This document shows, piece by piece, positions 24,149 through 32,541 of a stretch of DNA of 50,025 nt. The position numbers and the translations under genes are program-made. Numbering within the stretch: the first letter of the stretch is position 1; every line of letters begins with the position of its first letter. Source of the stretch: an uncultured Amaricoccus sp. Its GTDB lineage: Bacteria; Pseudomonadota; Alphaproteobacteria; Rhodobacterales; Rhodobacteraceae. Below the pieces are notes generated by a model. The model saw only the letters and a list, made by a program, of their open reading frames with translations. It had not been told where the DNA came from and made no database searches. The stretch lies in NCBI RefSeq assembly GCF_937891315.1, contig NZ_CALAGI010000169.1, forward strand, positions 1 through 50,025, written 5' to 3'.

Positions 24149-25639
24149 CTACAGGAACGCAGTCTCGTCGAAGCTGCGCAGTTTGCGGGAATGCATCTTC
24201 TCGAGCGGCATGTCCCGCAAGGATTCCAGGGCCCTTACGCCGATCTGGAGATGCTGCGCCACCTGGCGCTTGTAGAAGGCCGTCGCCATGCCGGGAAGCT
24301 TCAGCTCGCCATGCAGCGGCTTGTCGCTCACGCAGAGCAGCGTGCCGTAGGGCACGCGGAAGCGGAAGCCGTTGGCGGCGATGGTGGCACTTTCCATGTC
24401 GAGCGCGATGGCGCGCGCCTGACTTAGCCGCGCCACCGGGCCGGACTGGTCGCGCAGCTCCCAGTTGCGGTTGTCGATGGTGGCGACCGTGCCGGTGCGC
24501 ATGATCTTCTTCAACTCGTAGCCGGTCAGGCCGGTGACCAGTGCCACCGCCTCCTCGAGCGCCACCTGCACCTCGGCGAGCGCCGGGATCGGCACCCAGA
24601 TCGGCAGGTCGTCGTCCAGCACGTGATCCTCGCGCATATAGCCGTGCGCCAGGACATAGTCGCCGAGCGACTGGCTGTTGCGCAGTCCCGCGCAATGGCC
24701 GAGCATCAGCCAGACATGCGGCCGCAGCACCGCGATATGGTCGGTGATGGTCTTCGCATTCGAGGGGCCGATGCCGATATTGACCATCGTGATGCCCGAC
24801 TGGTTCGGGCGGGTCAGGTGATAGGTCGGCATCTGCGGGCTTTTCGGCGGCGGTGCCGAGGGCGTGCTGTCGCGGCTGGTCACGAGATTTCCGGGCTCGA
24901 TCAGGCTCTCGTAGCCGGACGCCGGATCGGCCAGTGCCAGGCGCGCGAATTCCACGAACTCGTCCATGTAGAACTGGTAGTTGGTGAAGAGCACATGGTT
25001 CTGGAAATGCGCCGGGCTGGTCGCGGTATAGTGCGCGAGGCGGGCCAGCGAATAGTCCACCCGTTGGGCCGTGAACGGCGCGAGCGCCCGCGCGCCCTCC
25101 GCCGTCGGCCGGCCCTTGCCGTTGACGATATGGTCGTCGGTGGTGTTCAGGTCCGGCACATCGAAGAGATCGCGCAGCGGCCGGTGCAGCGTATCCTCGA
25201 TCGAGCCTTCAACATGCGCGCCTTCGGCCATCGCGAAATGCAGCGGGATGGCCGTGTCGGAGGTGCCGATCCGCACGGGCATCCCGTGGTTCTGGATCAG
25301 GAGCCCTATCTGCTGGGTCAGGTAGCCCTGGAACAGATCGGGGCGGGTGATCGTCGTCGCATAGGTTCCGGGTTCGGTCACGTGACCGAAGGAGAGGCGG
25401 CTGTCGACCTTGGCAAAGCTGCCGGTGGTCACGCTGACCTGCGGATAGAAGGCGCGGTAGCGGCCTTTTTGCACCGCGCCTTTCATCACCTTGGTGAAAT
25501 GCTCGCGCAGGAAGCGGGTGGCGACATCGTAGCGCCGGCGCAGGTCGGCGACCGCCTCGGCGGCGTCGTTGAACAGCCGGTCCCCCTCCGGCTCGGGCGA
25601 GATGACGGGCAGTTCCGACAGCGGACCCTGGGGACACAT
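24149..25639 (-). CDS. amn: AMP nucleosidase
   Basis: A 496-residue AMP nucleosidase that splits AMP into adenine and ribose 5-phosphate. The N-terminal domain runs to about residue 170 (YRAFYPQVSVTTGSFAKVDS). The C-terminal nucleoside-phosphorylase-like domain contains TMVNIGIGPSNAKTITDHIA, LMLGHCAGLRNSQSLGDYVL and ALDMESATIAANGFRFRVPY, with the substrate-binding Glu and the catalytic Asp region near GTLLCVSDKPLHGELK. The start at 25639 is fixed by GGTGAGGAGGAGCGAGCA just upstream; the in-frame ATG at 25663 lies inside the ribosome site. It begins 13 bases after ade and is cotranscribed with it. Confidence 0.95.
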   Translation of the reverse strand: MCPQGPLSELPVISPEPEGDRLFNDAAEAVADLRRRYDVATRFLREHFTKVMKGAVQKGRYRAFYPQVSVTTGSFAKVDSRLSFGHVTEPGTYATTITRPDLFQGYLTQQIGLLIQNHGMPVRIGTSDTAIPLHFAMAEGAHVEGSIEDTLHRPLRDLFDVPDLNTTDDHIVNGKGRPTAEGARALAPFTAQRVDYSLARLAHYTATSPAHFQNHVLFTNYQFYMDEFVEFARLALADPASGYESLIEPGNLVTSRDSTPSAPPPKSPQMPTYHLTRPNQSGITMVNIGIGPSNAKTITDHIAVLRPHVWLMLGHCAGLRNSQSLGDYVLAHGYMREDHVLDDDLPIWVPIPALAEVQVALEEAVALVTGLTGYELKKIMRTGTVATIDNRNWELRDQSGPVARLSQARAIALDMESATIAANGFRFRVPYGTLLCVSDKPLHGELKLPGMATAFYKRQVAQHLQIGVRALESLRDMPLEKMHSRKLRSFDETAFL

Positions 25640-25652
25640 TGCTCGCTCCTCC

Positions 25653-27449
25653 TCACCGGCCAACGAAAAGCTCGGTCTTCTCGAACCGCGTGACGTCGAT
25701 CAGACCGAGATCGGAGATCCGCAACTCGGGAATCACGACCAGCGCCAGCAGGGAATGCTGCATATACGCATTATTCACGTCGCAGCCACAGTCACGCATC
25801 GCGGTGACCATCGCCTCGGCCGCCGCCGCCACCTCCCGCGGGGCGGCGTCCGACATCAGCCCGGCGATCGGCAGCGGCACGGAGGCGAGCTCGCGCCCCT
25901 CGCGCCAGACCGTCACCCCGCCGCCAAGCGCGCGCAGATGGTTCGCCGCCAGCGCCATATCGGCGCGCGAAGTGCCGACGACGATCATGTGATGGCTGTC
26001 ATGCGCGACGGTCGAGGCCACCGCGCAGGGCACGGCGTAGCGAAAGCCCGAGACGAAACCGTTCGTCACATGCCCGGTGGCGCGGTGACGCTCGACCAGC
26101 GCGATCTGGCAGATGTCGGCGGCGGCGTCGCCCTCGACCAGCCCGTCGGTCACTTCCAGCTCGGCTTCCAGCGCCTTGGTCGGAGCCTGGTTCTCGACGA
26201 CGCCGATCACTCGCGCGCGTACCCGGTTGGCACCCGCCGGCGCTGCGATCTCGAAATCCGCCGCGTCGAGGTCGCGGGCCATGTTGACGGTGCGGCGCGA
26301 GGCTTCCGGCCAGGCGAAGCTCGTCGGCGGGACGAGGCAAACGCCGCGCTCGGCCACGATCTCGCCGTGAGCGACCACCGTCTCGATCGGCAGCGTCACG
26401 AGGTCCGAGGTCAGCACGCAATCGGCGCGGCGGCCGGGCGTGATCGAGCCGAGCTCGCGCTCCAGCCCGAAATGCGTCGCGGTATTGATCGTCGCCATCT
26501 GCAGCGCCACCAGTGGATCGAGGCCGCAGGCGATCGCATGCCGCACGACGCGGTTCATATGCCCCTCGTTGACCAGCGTGCCGGAATGGCAATCGTCGGT
26601 GCAGAGCACGAAGTTGCGCGGATCGAGGCCCTTTTCCGTCACCGCCGTGATCTGCGCCTTCACGTCGTACCAGGCGCTGCCGAGCCGCAACATCGCGCGC
26701 ATCCCCTGGCGGACCCGGGCGATGGCGTCGGATTCGCGCGTGCCCTCGTGGTCGTCGGCGGGCCCCGCGGCGACATAGGCCGGAAAATCGGTGAGATCGG
26801 GGCTGGCATAGTGCCCGCCGACGACCTTGCCGGCGCGCTGGGTGGCGGCGATCTCACCGAGCATGCTCGCATCGCCGGCGACGACGGCCGGATAGTTCAT
26901 CATCTCGCCGAGGCCGATGATGTTCGGCCAGAGCATCGCCTCCGCCACGTCGGCGGGGCCGAGTTCGGCGCCCGTGGTCTCGAGGCCCGGCGCCGAAGGC
27001 GCGCAGGACGGCATCTGGACATAGACATTGATCGGCTGGATCCGCGCCTCGTCATGCATCAGCCGCACACCCTGGAGGCCAAGCACGTTCGCGACCTCGT
27101 GCGGATCGACGAACATCGTGGTGGTGCCATGTGGTATCACCGCGCGGGCGAACTGCCCAACGGTCAGCATGCCGCTCTCGACATGCATGTGCCCGTCGCA
27201 GAGGCCGGGGATCAGGAACCGCCCGCCCGCCTCGATCACGCGGGTATCGGGCCCGATCATCGGACCCGCGTCCGGGCCGCAATAGGCGAAGCGTCCCGAC
27301 TTGATGGCAATGTCCGTGCCGGGGATCACCTCGCGCGAATGGACATTCACCCAGGCGCAGTTCCGGATCACCATGTCGGCCGGGGCGCGGCGGGCGGCGA
27401 CCTCGACAAGGGCGGGGGCCACGTCGGGCCAGGGACGGATATCGGTCAT
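25653..27449 (-). CDS. ade: Adenine deaminase
   Basis: A 598-residue amidohydrolase of the Ade family that converts adenine to hypoxanthine using a dinuclear metal centre. Motifs: FLIPGLCDGHMHVESGMLTV (HxH metal pair and Glu), TTMFVDPHEVANVLGLQGVR, VLCTDDCHSGTLVNEGHMNR (metal Asp and His) and, in the C-terminal domain, STVAHDSHHMIVVGTSRADM. It precedes amn in the same operon. AMP can thus go to adenine (amn) and then hypoxanthine (ade). Confidence 0.95.
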   Translation of the reverse strand: MTDIRPWPDVAPALVEVAARRAPADMVIRNCAWVNVHSREVIPGTDIAIKSGRFAYCGPDAGPMIGPDTRVIEAGGRFLIPGLCDGHMHVESGMLTVGQFARAVIPHGTTTMFVDPHEVANVLGLQGVRLMHDEARIQPINVYVQMPSCAPSAPGLETTGAELGPADVAEAMLWPNIIGLGEMMNYPAVVAGDASMLGEIAATQRAGKVVGGHYASPDLTDFPAYVAAGPADDHEGTRESDAIARVRQGMRAMLRLGSAWYDVKAQITAVTEKGLDPRNFVLCTDDCHSGTLVNEGHMNRVVRHAIACGLDPLVALQMATINTATHFGLERELGSITPGRRADCVLTSDLVTLPIETVVAHGEIVAERGVCLVPPTSFAWPEASRRTVNMARDLDAADFEIAAPAGANRVRARVIGVVENQAPTKALEAELEVTDGLVEGDAAADICQIALVERHRATGHVTNGFVSGFRYAVPCAVASTVAHDSHHMIVVGTSRADMALAANHLRALGGGVTVWREGRELASVPLPIAGLMSDAAPREVAAAAEAMVTAMRDCGCDVNNAYMQHSLLALVVIPELRISDLGLIDVTRFEKTELFVGR

Positions 27450-27497
27450 GGCGCTACTCTGCCGGCGCGCGCGCCGCGATCAACCCCCACCGCGCGC

Positions 27498-27517
27498 ATG
27501 TTGCGAAGATTCAACAT
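27498..27517. promoter_or_regulatory. Inverted repeat upstream of ade
   Basis: ATGTTG (27498-27503) and CAACAT (27512-27517) form six-base arms around an 8-base spacer, about 50 bases upstream of the ade start. It is a candidate operator for the ade-amn operon, and lies just before the amtB terminator hairpin. Confidence 0.35.
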
Positions 27518-27545
27518 GAAAAAGCCCGGACCTCGCGGTCCGGGC
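27517..27545 (-). terminator. Rho-independent terminator of glnK-amtB
   Basis: Leftward hairpin: GCCCGGACC (27524-27532) pairs with GGTCCGGGC (27537-27545) around a TCGC loop, followed on the leftward strand by TTTTTC. It lies about 80 bases past the amtB stop and ends the glnK-amtB transcript. Confidence 0.88.
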
Positions 27546-27626
27546 CAGTCGCCAGGCGAGCCTCGCGGCTCGGCGCTGGGGGGGGGAATTGGCGCGCGGG
27601 GGGCGGTATGATGCCCCCGGCGCGGA

Positions 27627-28976
27627 TCAGTAGGCGTAGGCGCGCTCGCCATGATCCGTGAGGTCGAGCCCCATATGCTCCTCCTCGGAGGTGACGCGCA
27701 GGCCGACCAGCAGATCGACGATCTTGAAAAGGATGAAGGAGACGATGCCGCCCCAGCCCAGGGTGATCAGCACGCCCTCGATCTGGACCCAGACCTGATG
27801 CCCCATCTCGTAACCGTCGATTCCGACGCCGCCGAGCGCGGGGCTGACCAGGATGCCGGTCCCGATCGATCCGAGGATACCACCCACGCCGTGGATGCCA
27901 AAGACGTCGAGCGTGTCGTCATAGCCCAAGGCGTTCTTCACGGTGGAGCAGAAGTAGAAGCAGACGATCGACACGAGGAAACCGAGCACGATCGCACCGA
28001 CCGGACCGATGAAGCCGGCGGCCGGGGTGACGGCGACGAGACCCGCGATCGCACCCGAGACGACGCCGAGCAGGGACGGATGGCCCTTGGTCGTCCATTC
28101 GATGAACAGCCAGCCCAGCGCCGCGCCGGCGGTGGCGACGAAGGTGTTGAGCATGGCAAGCGTGGTGCCGCCGTTGGCCTCGAGGTTGGACCCGGCATTG
28201 AAGCCGAACCAGCCGACCCAGAGCAGCGAGCCGCCAACCATGGTGAGGGTCAGCGAGTGCGGCGTGTGCGACTCCTTGCGGTAGCCGATGCGCGGGCCGA
28301 TCACGATCGCGCCAACCAGCGCGGCGATACCGGCGTTGATATGGACAACCGTTCCGCCCGCGAAATCGAGCGCGCCGCGCAGGAAGAGGAAGCCATCGGA
28401 GTACCAGACCATATGGGCGATCGGCAGATAGACGAGGGTGGCCCAGAGAATGGTGAACAGCAGGACGGCCTTGAATTTCATGCGCTCGGCGAAGCCGCCG
28501 ACGATGAGGCCGGGGGTGATCGCGAAGAAGGTCATCTGGAAGCAGATGAACACGAATTCTGGGATCACCACGCCGTCGGTGAAGGTCGCGACCGTGGAAT
28601 CGGCGTTGATACCCTGGAGGAACAGCCGGCTGAAGCCGCCGAAAAAGGCGTCCATGCCGCCGCCCGGGTTCAGCGCGACGCTATAGCCGTAGACGACCCA
28701 GAGAACCATCATGACGCAGGAGATCACGAAGGTCTGCATGAGGACCGACAGCATGTTCTTCGCCCGCACGAGGCCGCCATAGAAAAGGCCGAGGCCCGGG
28801 ACGGTCATCAGGAGCACGAGCAGCGAGGCGGTGAGCATCCAGGCCACGTCGCCCTTGTCGACCGTCGGCACGACCTCGGTGACCGTCTCGACGATGGCGG
28901 GCGCCGCTTCCTGCGCGCAGGCGATGCCCGCGGTCGCGAGCAAGGCGAAGGGAGAGAGCTTCAGCACGTCTTTCAT
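27627..28976 (-). CDS. amtB: Ammonium transporter AmtB
   Basis: A 449-residue Amt-family ammonium channel. It starts with a cleavable signal-like segment (MKDVLKLSPFALLATAGIACA), then about eleven transmembrane helices. Conserved pore residues are seen in GGTVVHINAGIAALVGA (first pore His) and DVFGIHGVGGILGSIGTG (second pore His), and VPGLGLFYGGLVRAKNMLS is the first helix signature. The ATG at 28976 is preferred over 28988 because AATGAGGAAACAA gives a good ribosome site. It lies 28 bases after glnK, the usual pair; GlnK blocks the channel when nitrogen is plentiful. Confidence 0.95.
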   Translation of the reverse strand: MKDVLKLSPFALLATAGIACAQEAAPAIVETVTEVVPTVDKGDVAWMLTASLLVLLMTVPGLGLFYGGLVRAKNMLSVLMQTFVISCVMMVLWVVYGYSVALNPGGGMDAFFGGFSRLFLQGINADSTVATFTDGVVIPEFVFICFQMTFFAITPGLIVGGFAERMKFKAVLLFTILWATLVYLPIAHMVWYSDGFLFLRGALDFAGGTVVHINAGIAALVGAIVIGPRIGYRKESHTPHSLTLTMVGGSLLWVGWFGFNAGSNLEANGGTTLAMLNTFVATAGAALGWLFIEWTTKGHPSLLGVVSGAIAGLVAVTPAAGFIGPVGAIVLGFLVSIVCFYFCSTVKNALGYDDTLDVFGIHGVGGILGSIGTGILVSPALGGVGIDGYEMGHQVWVQIEGVLITLGWGGIVSFILFKIVDLLVGLRVTSEEEHMGLDLTDHGERAYAY

Positions 28977-29004
28977 TTGTTTCCTCATTGCAGGGCGCCG
29001 TCGC

Positions 29005-29343
29005 TCAGAGCGCATCATCGCCGGTTTCGCCAGTGCGGACCCGATGGGCCTGAAGCACGTCCAGAACAAAAATCTTGCCGTCGCCGATCTTGCCGGTCTT
29101 GGCGGTCGCGGCGAGCGTCTCGACGACCTGCGCCACCGCGCCGTCCGCGATCACGATCTCCAGCTTGATCTTGGGAACGAAATTCACCACGTACTCGGCG
29201 CCTCGGTAGATCTCGGTATGACCCGACTGCCGGCCGTAGCCCTTGACCTCCGATACCATCAGGCCCTGCACGCCAATGCCGGTGAGCGCCTCTCGCACCT
29301 CCTCGAGCTTGAAGGGTTTGATGACGGCTATGATCAGTTTCAT
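29005..29343 (-). CDS. glnK: Nitrogen regulatory PII protein GlnK
   Basis: A 112-residue PII signal protein. MKLIIAVIKPFKLEEVREAL is the family start. The T-loop GYGRQSGHTEIYRGAEYVV contains the uridylylation Tyr at about residue 51. DGKIFVLDVLQAHRVRTGET ends the protein with GDDAL, the typical PII C-terminus. ATG 29343 sits behind a GAGGAAC-type site. It is the first gene of the operon and lies directly behind a sigma-54 promoter, so expression should rise under nitrogen limitation. Confidence 0.96.
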   Translation of the reverse strand: MKLIIAVIKPFKLEEVREALTGIGVQGLMVSEVKGYGRQSGHTEIYRGAEYVVNFVPKIKLEIVIADGAVAQVVETLAATAKTGKIGDGKIFVLDVLQAHRVRTGETGDDAL

Positions 29344-29394
29344 GAGTTCCTCGCTCATTTGTTCCGGCGGCGCAGGACGCGACGAATGTGGATA

Positions 29395-29410
29395 TGCAAT
29401 ATCCGTGCCA
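29395..29410 (-). promoter_or_regulatory. Sigma-54 promoter of glnK-amtB
   Basis: On the leftward strand the sequence is TGGCACGGATATTGCA: -24 element TGGCAC, five bases, -12 element TTGCA, a perfect match to the sigma-54 (RpoN) consensus. The expected start point is about 29383, giving a leader of about 40 bases before glnK. Confidence 0.92.
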
Positions 29411-29524
29411 CTCAACAGGGTATGCCGCATCCAACTGAAATCACTGGCGTAACCGTTCCAGATCGCTGCATGCAATTTCAACGCTGGGGTAATCTTGGGC
29501 AAATCTTAACTCTTCGCTAACGAC

Positions 29525-29541
29525 TGCTCATTATTTGAGCA
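29525..29541. promoter_or_regulatory. Candidate NtrC-binding site
   Basis: TGCTCATTATTTGAGCA is a perfect 6-5-6 inverted repeat with the TGC-N11-GCA spacing of NtrC enhancer sites. It lies about 115 bases upstream of the sigma-54 -24 element, a usual enhancer distance. It also lies upstream of the divergent penicillin-binding protein gene. Confidence 0.6.
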
Positions 29542-29644
29542 AATTTCGCGCGGACCCGTGAACGCCGGGCGGCGGCAAACCGCTGGCGCCAACGTCGATT
29601 TCTTAGTACCGTCCGTGCAAAACAACGAGCAGGCGACCACCGAC

Positions 29645-31651
29645 ATGGCCCAGACGGGCAATCGACGCAAAAAGGCCAAGCCCCGGCTTGGTCGATCCGA
29701 GCGCATATTGCGGGGGATCTTCAGGAAGACCTTCCGGGTCTTCTGGTGGGTCGGGCTGCGCGTCGCCATCGTCGGCGCCTTGGCTCTCGCGGTCGGGGTC
29801 GCCTATTACTCCGCGCGCCTGCCTCCGGCGGAGGAACTGCTCGACGGGCGCGACGAAGGCTCGGTGACACTGATCGACGCGAATGGCGACGTTTTCGCCT
29901 GGCGCGGCCAGCAGATGGGCCTGATCCGCGCCGACGAGGTCTCGCCGCATCTGGTGAACGCCATCGTCGCGACCGAGGATCGCCGCTTTTACTGGCATTT
30001 CGGCGTCGATCTGCGCGGGACGCTGCGCGCGCTTCTGGTCAATCTGCGCGCCGGCACGTCGGTTCAGGGCGGCTCCTCGATCACCCAGCAGGTGGCGAAG
30101 CTGCTCTATTTCGACAACAACCGCACGCTGGAACGCAAGATCAAGGAGATCCCGGCGGCGCTGGCGCTTGAACTGAAATTCTCCAAGAACGAGATCCTGT
30201 CGATCTATCTCAACCGCGCCTATCTCGGCGCCGGCGCCACCGGCTTCGAAGCCGCCGCCCAGCGCTATTTCGGCAAGTCCGCCGCGGAAGTGAACCCGGC
30301 CGAGGCCGCCATGCTCGCCGGTCTGCTGCGCGCGCCGTCCAAGTTCGCGCCCACCAACAATCTCGACCGCTCGCAGCGGCGCGCCGAGGTCATCGTCGGG
30401 CTGATGGAGGAGCAGGGCTATCTGACCGCGCGTCAGGCGGCCGAGGCGCGGGCGCATCCGGCCGTGCTGTCACGGGCGGCGGCGGCCAGGGCCGGCGGTG
30501 AATTCGCCGACTGGGTCATGTCCTCCGGGCCGGACTTTCTCACCCGCTCCACGACCGAGGACGTCGAGGTGCTGACCACCTTCGATCCGCGCGTGCAGCG
30601 CGCGGCCGAGGCGGGCCTGCGCCATGTGTTCGAGAACAAGGTGAAGGAAGGCTCGAACGCCCAGGCCGCCGTGGTCGTGCTGTCGCGCGACGGGGCTGTG
30701 CGGGCGATGATCGGCGGCCGCGATCTCGGCGGCAGCGATGGCGAGTTCAACCGGGCGACCCAGGCCCGGCGCCAGACCGGTTCGCTGTTCAAGACCTTCG
30801 TCTTCGCCGCCGCGCTGCAGGCGGGTGCCAATCCCTTCGACCCGGTGCTCGACGCGCCGCTGACCCTCAATGTCCCCGGCTCCGGCCCCTGGTCGCCGCA
30901 GAACTACAGCCGCGAATATCTGGGCCAGATCACCCTGGCCGACGCGCTGGCGAAATCCATCAACACCGCCACCGTCCGCGTGTCCGAGGCCACCGGCCGC
31001 GCCCGGGTGCGCGCCGTGGCCGAGGACCTCGGAGTCACGTCCCCCATCGCCGACGGCCCGGCGCTGGCGCTCGGCACTTCCGAGGCGACGCTGCTCGAAA
31101 TGACCGGCGCCTACGCCGGCATCCTGAATGGCGGCGTGCGCGCCCTGCCCCACGGCATGCGCGAGATCCGCCTGAAATCGGACGGCGGCCAACTGATGGC
31201 CGGGGACGGCGCCGCCCCCCGCCGCGTCCTCGACGAGCGCGCGGCCGGACAACTGACCTGGATGATGACCCAGGTGATCGAGCGCGGCACCGGCACCCGT
31301 GCCAGCCTCGGCGAGCGCCCGGCCGCCGGCAAGACCGGCACCACCCAGGCCGCGCGCGACGCCTGGTTCATCGGCTTCACCGGAGATTACGTGACCGGCG
31401 TCTGGATGGGCTACGACGACAATACGCCGCTCCGGGGCGTGACCGGCGGCGGACTGCCCGCCGAGATCTGGCGGGAGACCATGCTGCGGATCGAAGACGG
31501 CATGCCGACGCGGCCGCTGCCGATGATCGTCCCGACGCCGCCCGTCGCCCGCCAGCCCGGGCCGAACCCGGTCGAAGTCGTGCAGAACGTCGGCGACGCG
31601 GTCGAGTCGGTGTTCAAGAGTGTGCTCGGCGGCCTCTTCGGCCGCAACTGA
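29645..31651 (+). CDS. Class A penicillin-binding protein (PBP1A/1B-type)
   Basis: A 668-residue bifunctional peptidoglycan synthase. A cytoplasmic basic start (RRKKAKPRLGRSER) leads to one membrane anchor (about residues 35-58). The glycosyltransferase domain (GT51) shows ATEDRRFYWHFGVDLRGTLR with the catalytic Glu and GGSSITQQVAKLLYFDNNRT. The transpeptidase domain shows TGSLFKTF with the active-site SxxK Ser, SINTATV (SxN) and AAGKTGTTQAA (KTG). The ATG at 29645 is chosen; the extension back to 29558 is not family-like. It stands alone, divergent from glnK. Confidence 0.92.
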   Translation: MAQTGNRRKKAKPRLGRSERILRGIFRKTFRVFWWVGLRVAIVGALALAVGVAYYSARLPPAEELLDGRDEGSVTLIDANGDVFAWRGQQMGLIRADEVSPHLVNAIVATEDRRFYWHFGVDLRGTLRALLVNLRAGTSVQGGSSITQQVAKLLYFDNNRTLERKIKEIPAALALELKFSKNEILSIYLNRAYLGAGATGFEAAAQRYFGKSAAEVNPAEAAMLAGLLRAPSKFAPTNNLDRSQRRAEVIVGLMEEQGYLTARQAAEARAHPAVLSRAAAARAGGEFADWVMSSGPDFLTRSTTEDVEVLTTFDPRVQRAAEAGLRHVFENKVKEGSNAQAAVVVLSRDGAVRAMIGGRDLGGSDGEFNRATQARRQTGSLFKTFVFAAALQAGANPFDPVLDAPLTLNVPGSGPWSPQNYSREYLGQITLADALAKSINTATVRVSEATGRARVRAVAEDLGVTSPIADGPALALGTSEATLLEMTGAYAGILNGGVRALPHGMREIRLKSDGGQLMAGDGAAPRRVLDERAAGQLTWMMTQVIERGTGTRASLGERPAAGKTGTTQAARDAWFIGFTGDYVTGVWMGYDDNTPLRGVTGGGLPAEIWRETMLRIEDGMPTRPLPMIVPTPPVARQPGPNPVEVVQNVGDAVESVFKSVLGGLFGRN

Positions 31652-31701
31652 TCTCCGGGCGACCGCCGTCGAATGGCGACCGCTCGCTGGATCGCGCGGC
31701 C

Positions 31702-32541
31702 TCAGGCGCCCTGCCGCATGGGCGCCGAGAAGACCACGTCGAGCGCGGCGGCGATGTCGCGCAGCCGCGCGGCGCCGAACTCGGCATTCATATGCCATGG
31801 GTCGGCGGTGGATTTTTCGCGGTGCCAGTTCTCCGCCCGCGTGACTTTCGGCGGGGCGAGGCCTACCGCGCGGTGATTCAGCGCCTCCCTGGTGAAGCCT
31901 GGCGCGGCCAGCGTGTCGTCGCTCTGCGGGATGAACATCGCCCCGACGGAAGCCGCGGCGGAATCGGCGCACTGGACGAAGAAATCGACCAGATCACCGA
32001 AATAGGACGTGCCACGCAGCTTGCGCAGGTGCGCGTTCACCTTGTCGCCGATGATCGTCTCCGACGGATAGGGCGAAGACAGGAAGATGACCGGCGCCGG
32101 GCTCGCAGTCCGAATGAGCCGCGTGAGGCCGTAGCCTGCCCGGTTGCGATAGGCCCGGGCCAGAAACTCGGTGAAGAAGGAGTCGCTGATCACCTCGCGC
32201 CCGGCGCTCAGCTTGCGGTCGGATGCGAGGCAATGCATGCGGAAGAGCTGGAAAAGATCGCGATATTCGATGCCGAGCCCGACCATGACGAAAGCGTCGT
32301 ACTCGCGCATGTCGATCCGGTCCCGACCCGCCGAGGTAGAGGTCATCTGCGTCAGCAGATACGCGTCGTCCGTGGTCAGGAAATGGCCGTCGACCAGATG
32401 GAACTTGTCCATGAGATAGCCGGAGCCGGCGAAATAATCGACCGAGCGCGCGAGGAGCGCCGACCGGTCCGCGTCTATGGCAAGCTTGACGCAGGCGAGG
32501 TGCGAGTTGCCGATGAAGCAGAGGCGATTGACCGGGCTCAT
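31702..32541 (-). CDS. SGNH-like hydrolase candidate paired with a GSCFA protein
   Basis: A 279-residue protein starting MSPVNRLCFIGNSHLACVKL. The GNSH near residue 12 resembles block I of SGNH/GDSL hydrolases. A long central domain follows (EYDAFVMVGLGIEYRDLFQL; APVIFLSSPYPSETIIGDKV). Near the C-terminus WHMNAEFGAARL could supply the late His. Overall similarity is weak and the family is not certain. The ATG overlaps the stop of the upstream GSCFA gene by four bases (ATGA), so the two are coupled. They may act on the same acylated glycan; that is inference. Confidence 0.62.
   Translation of the reverse strand: MSPVNRLCFIGNSHLACVKLAIDADRSALLARSVDYFAGSGYLMDKFHLVDGHFLTTDDAYLLTQMTSTSAGRDRIDMREYDAFVMVGLGIEYRDLFQLFRMHCLASDRKLSAGREVISDSFFTEFLARAYRNRAGYGLTRLIRTASPAPVIFLSSPYPSETIIGDKVNAHLRKLRGTSYFGDLVDFFVQCADSAAASVGAMFIPQSDDTLAAPGFTREALNHRAVGLAPPKVTRAENWHREKSTADPWHMNAEFGAARLRDIAAALDVVFSAPMRQGA

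Noticed and set aside
27578..27586. Run of nine G residues after the amtB gene
   Set aside because: A homopolymer in a gene-free gap downstream of the terminator region; it has no evident role and may be a slippage or sequencing-prone site.
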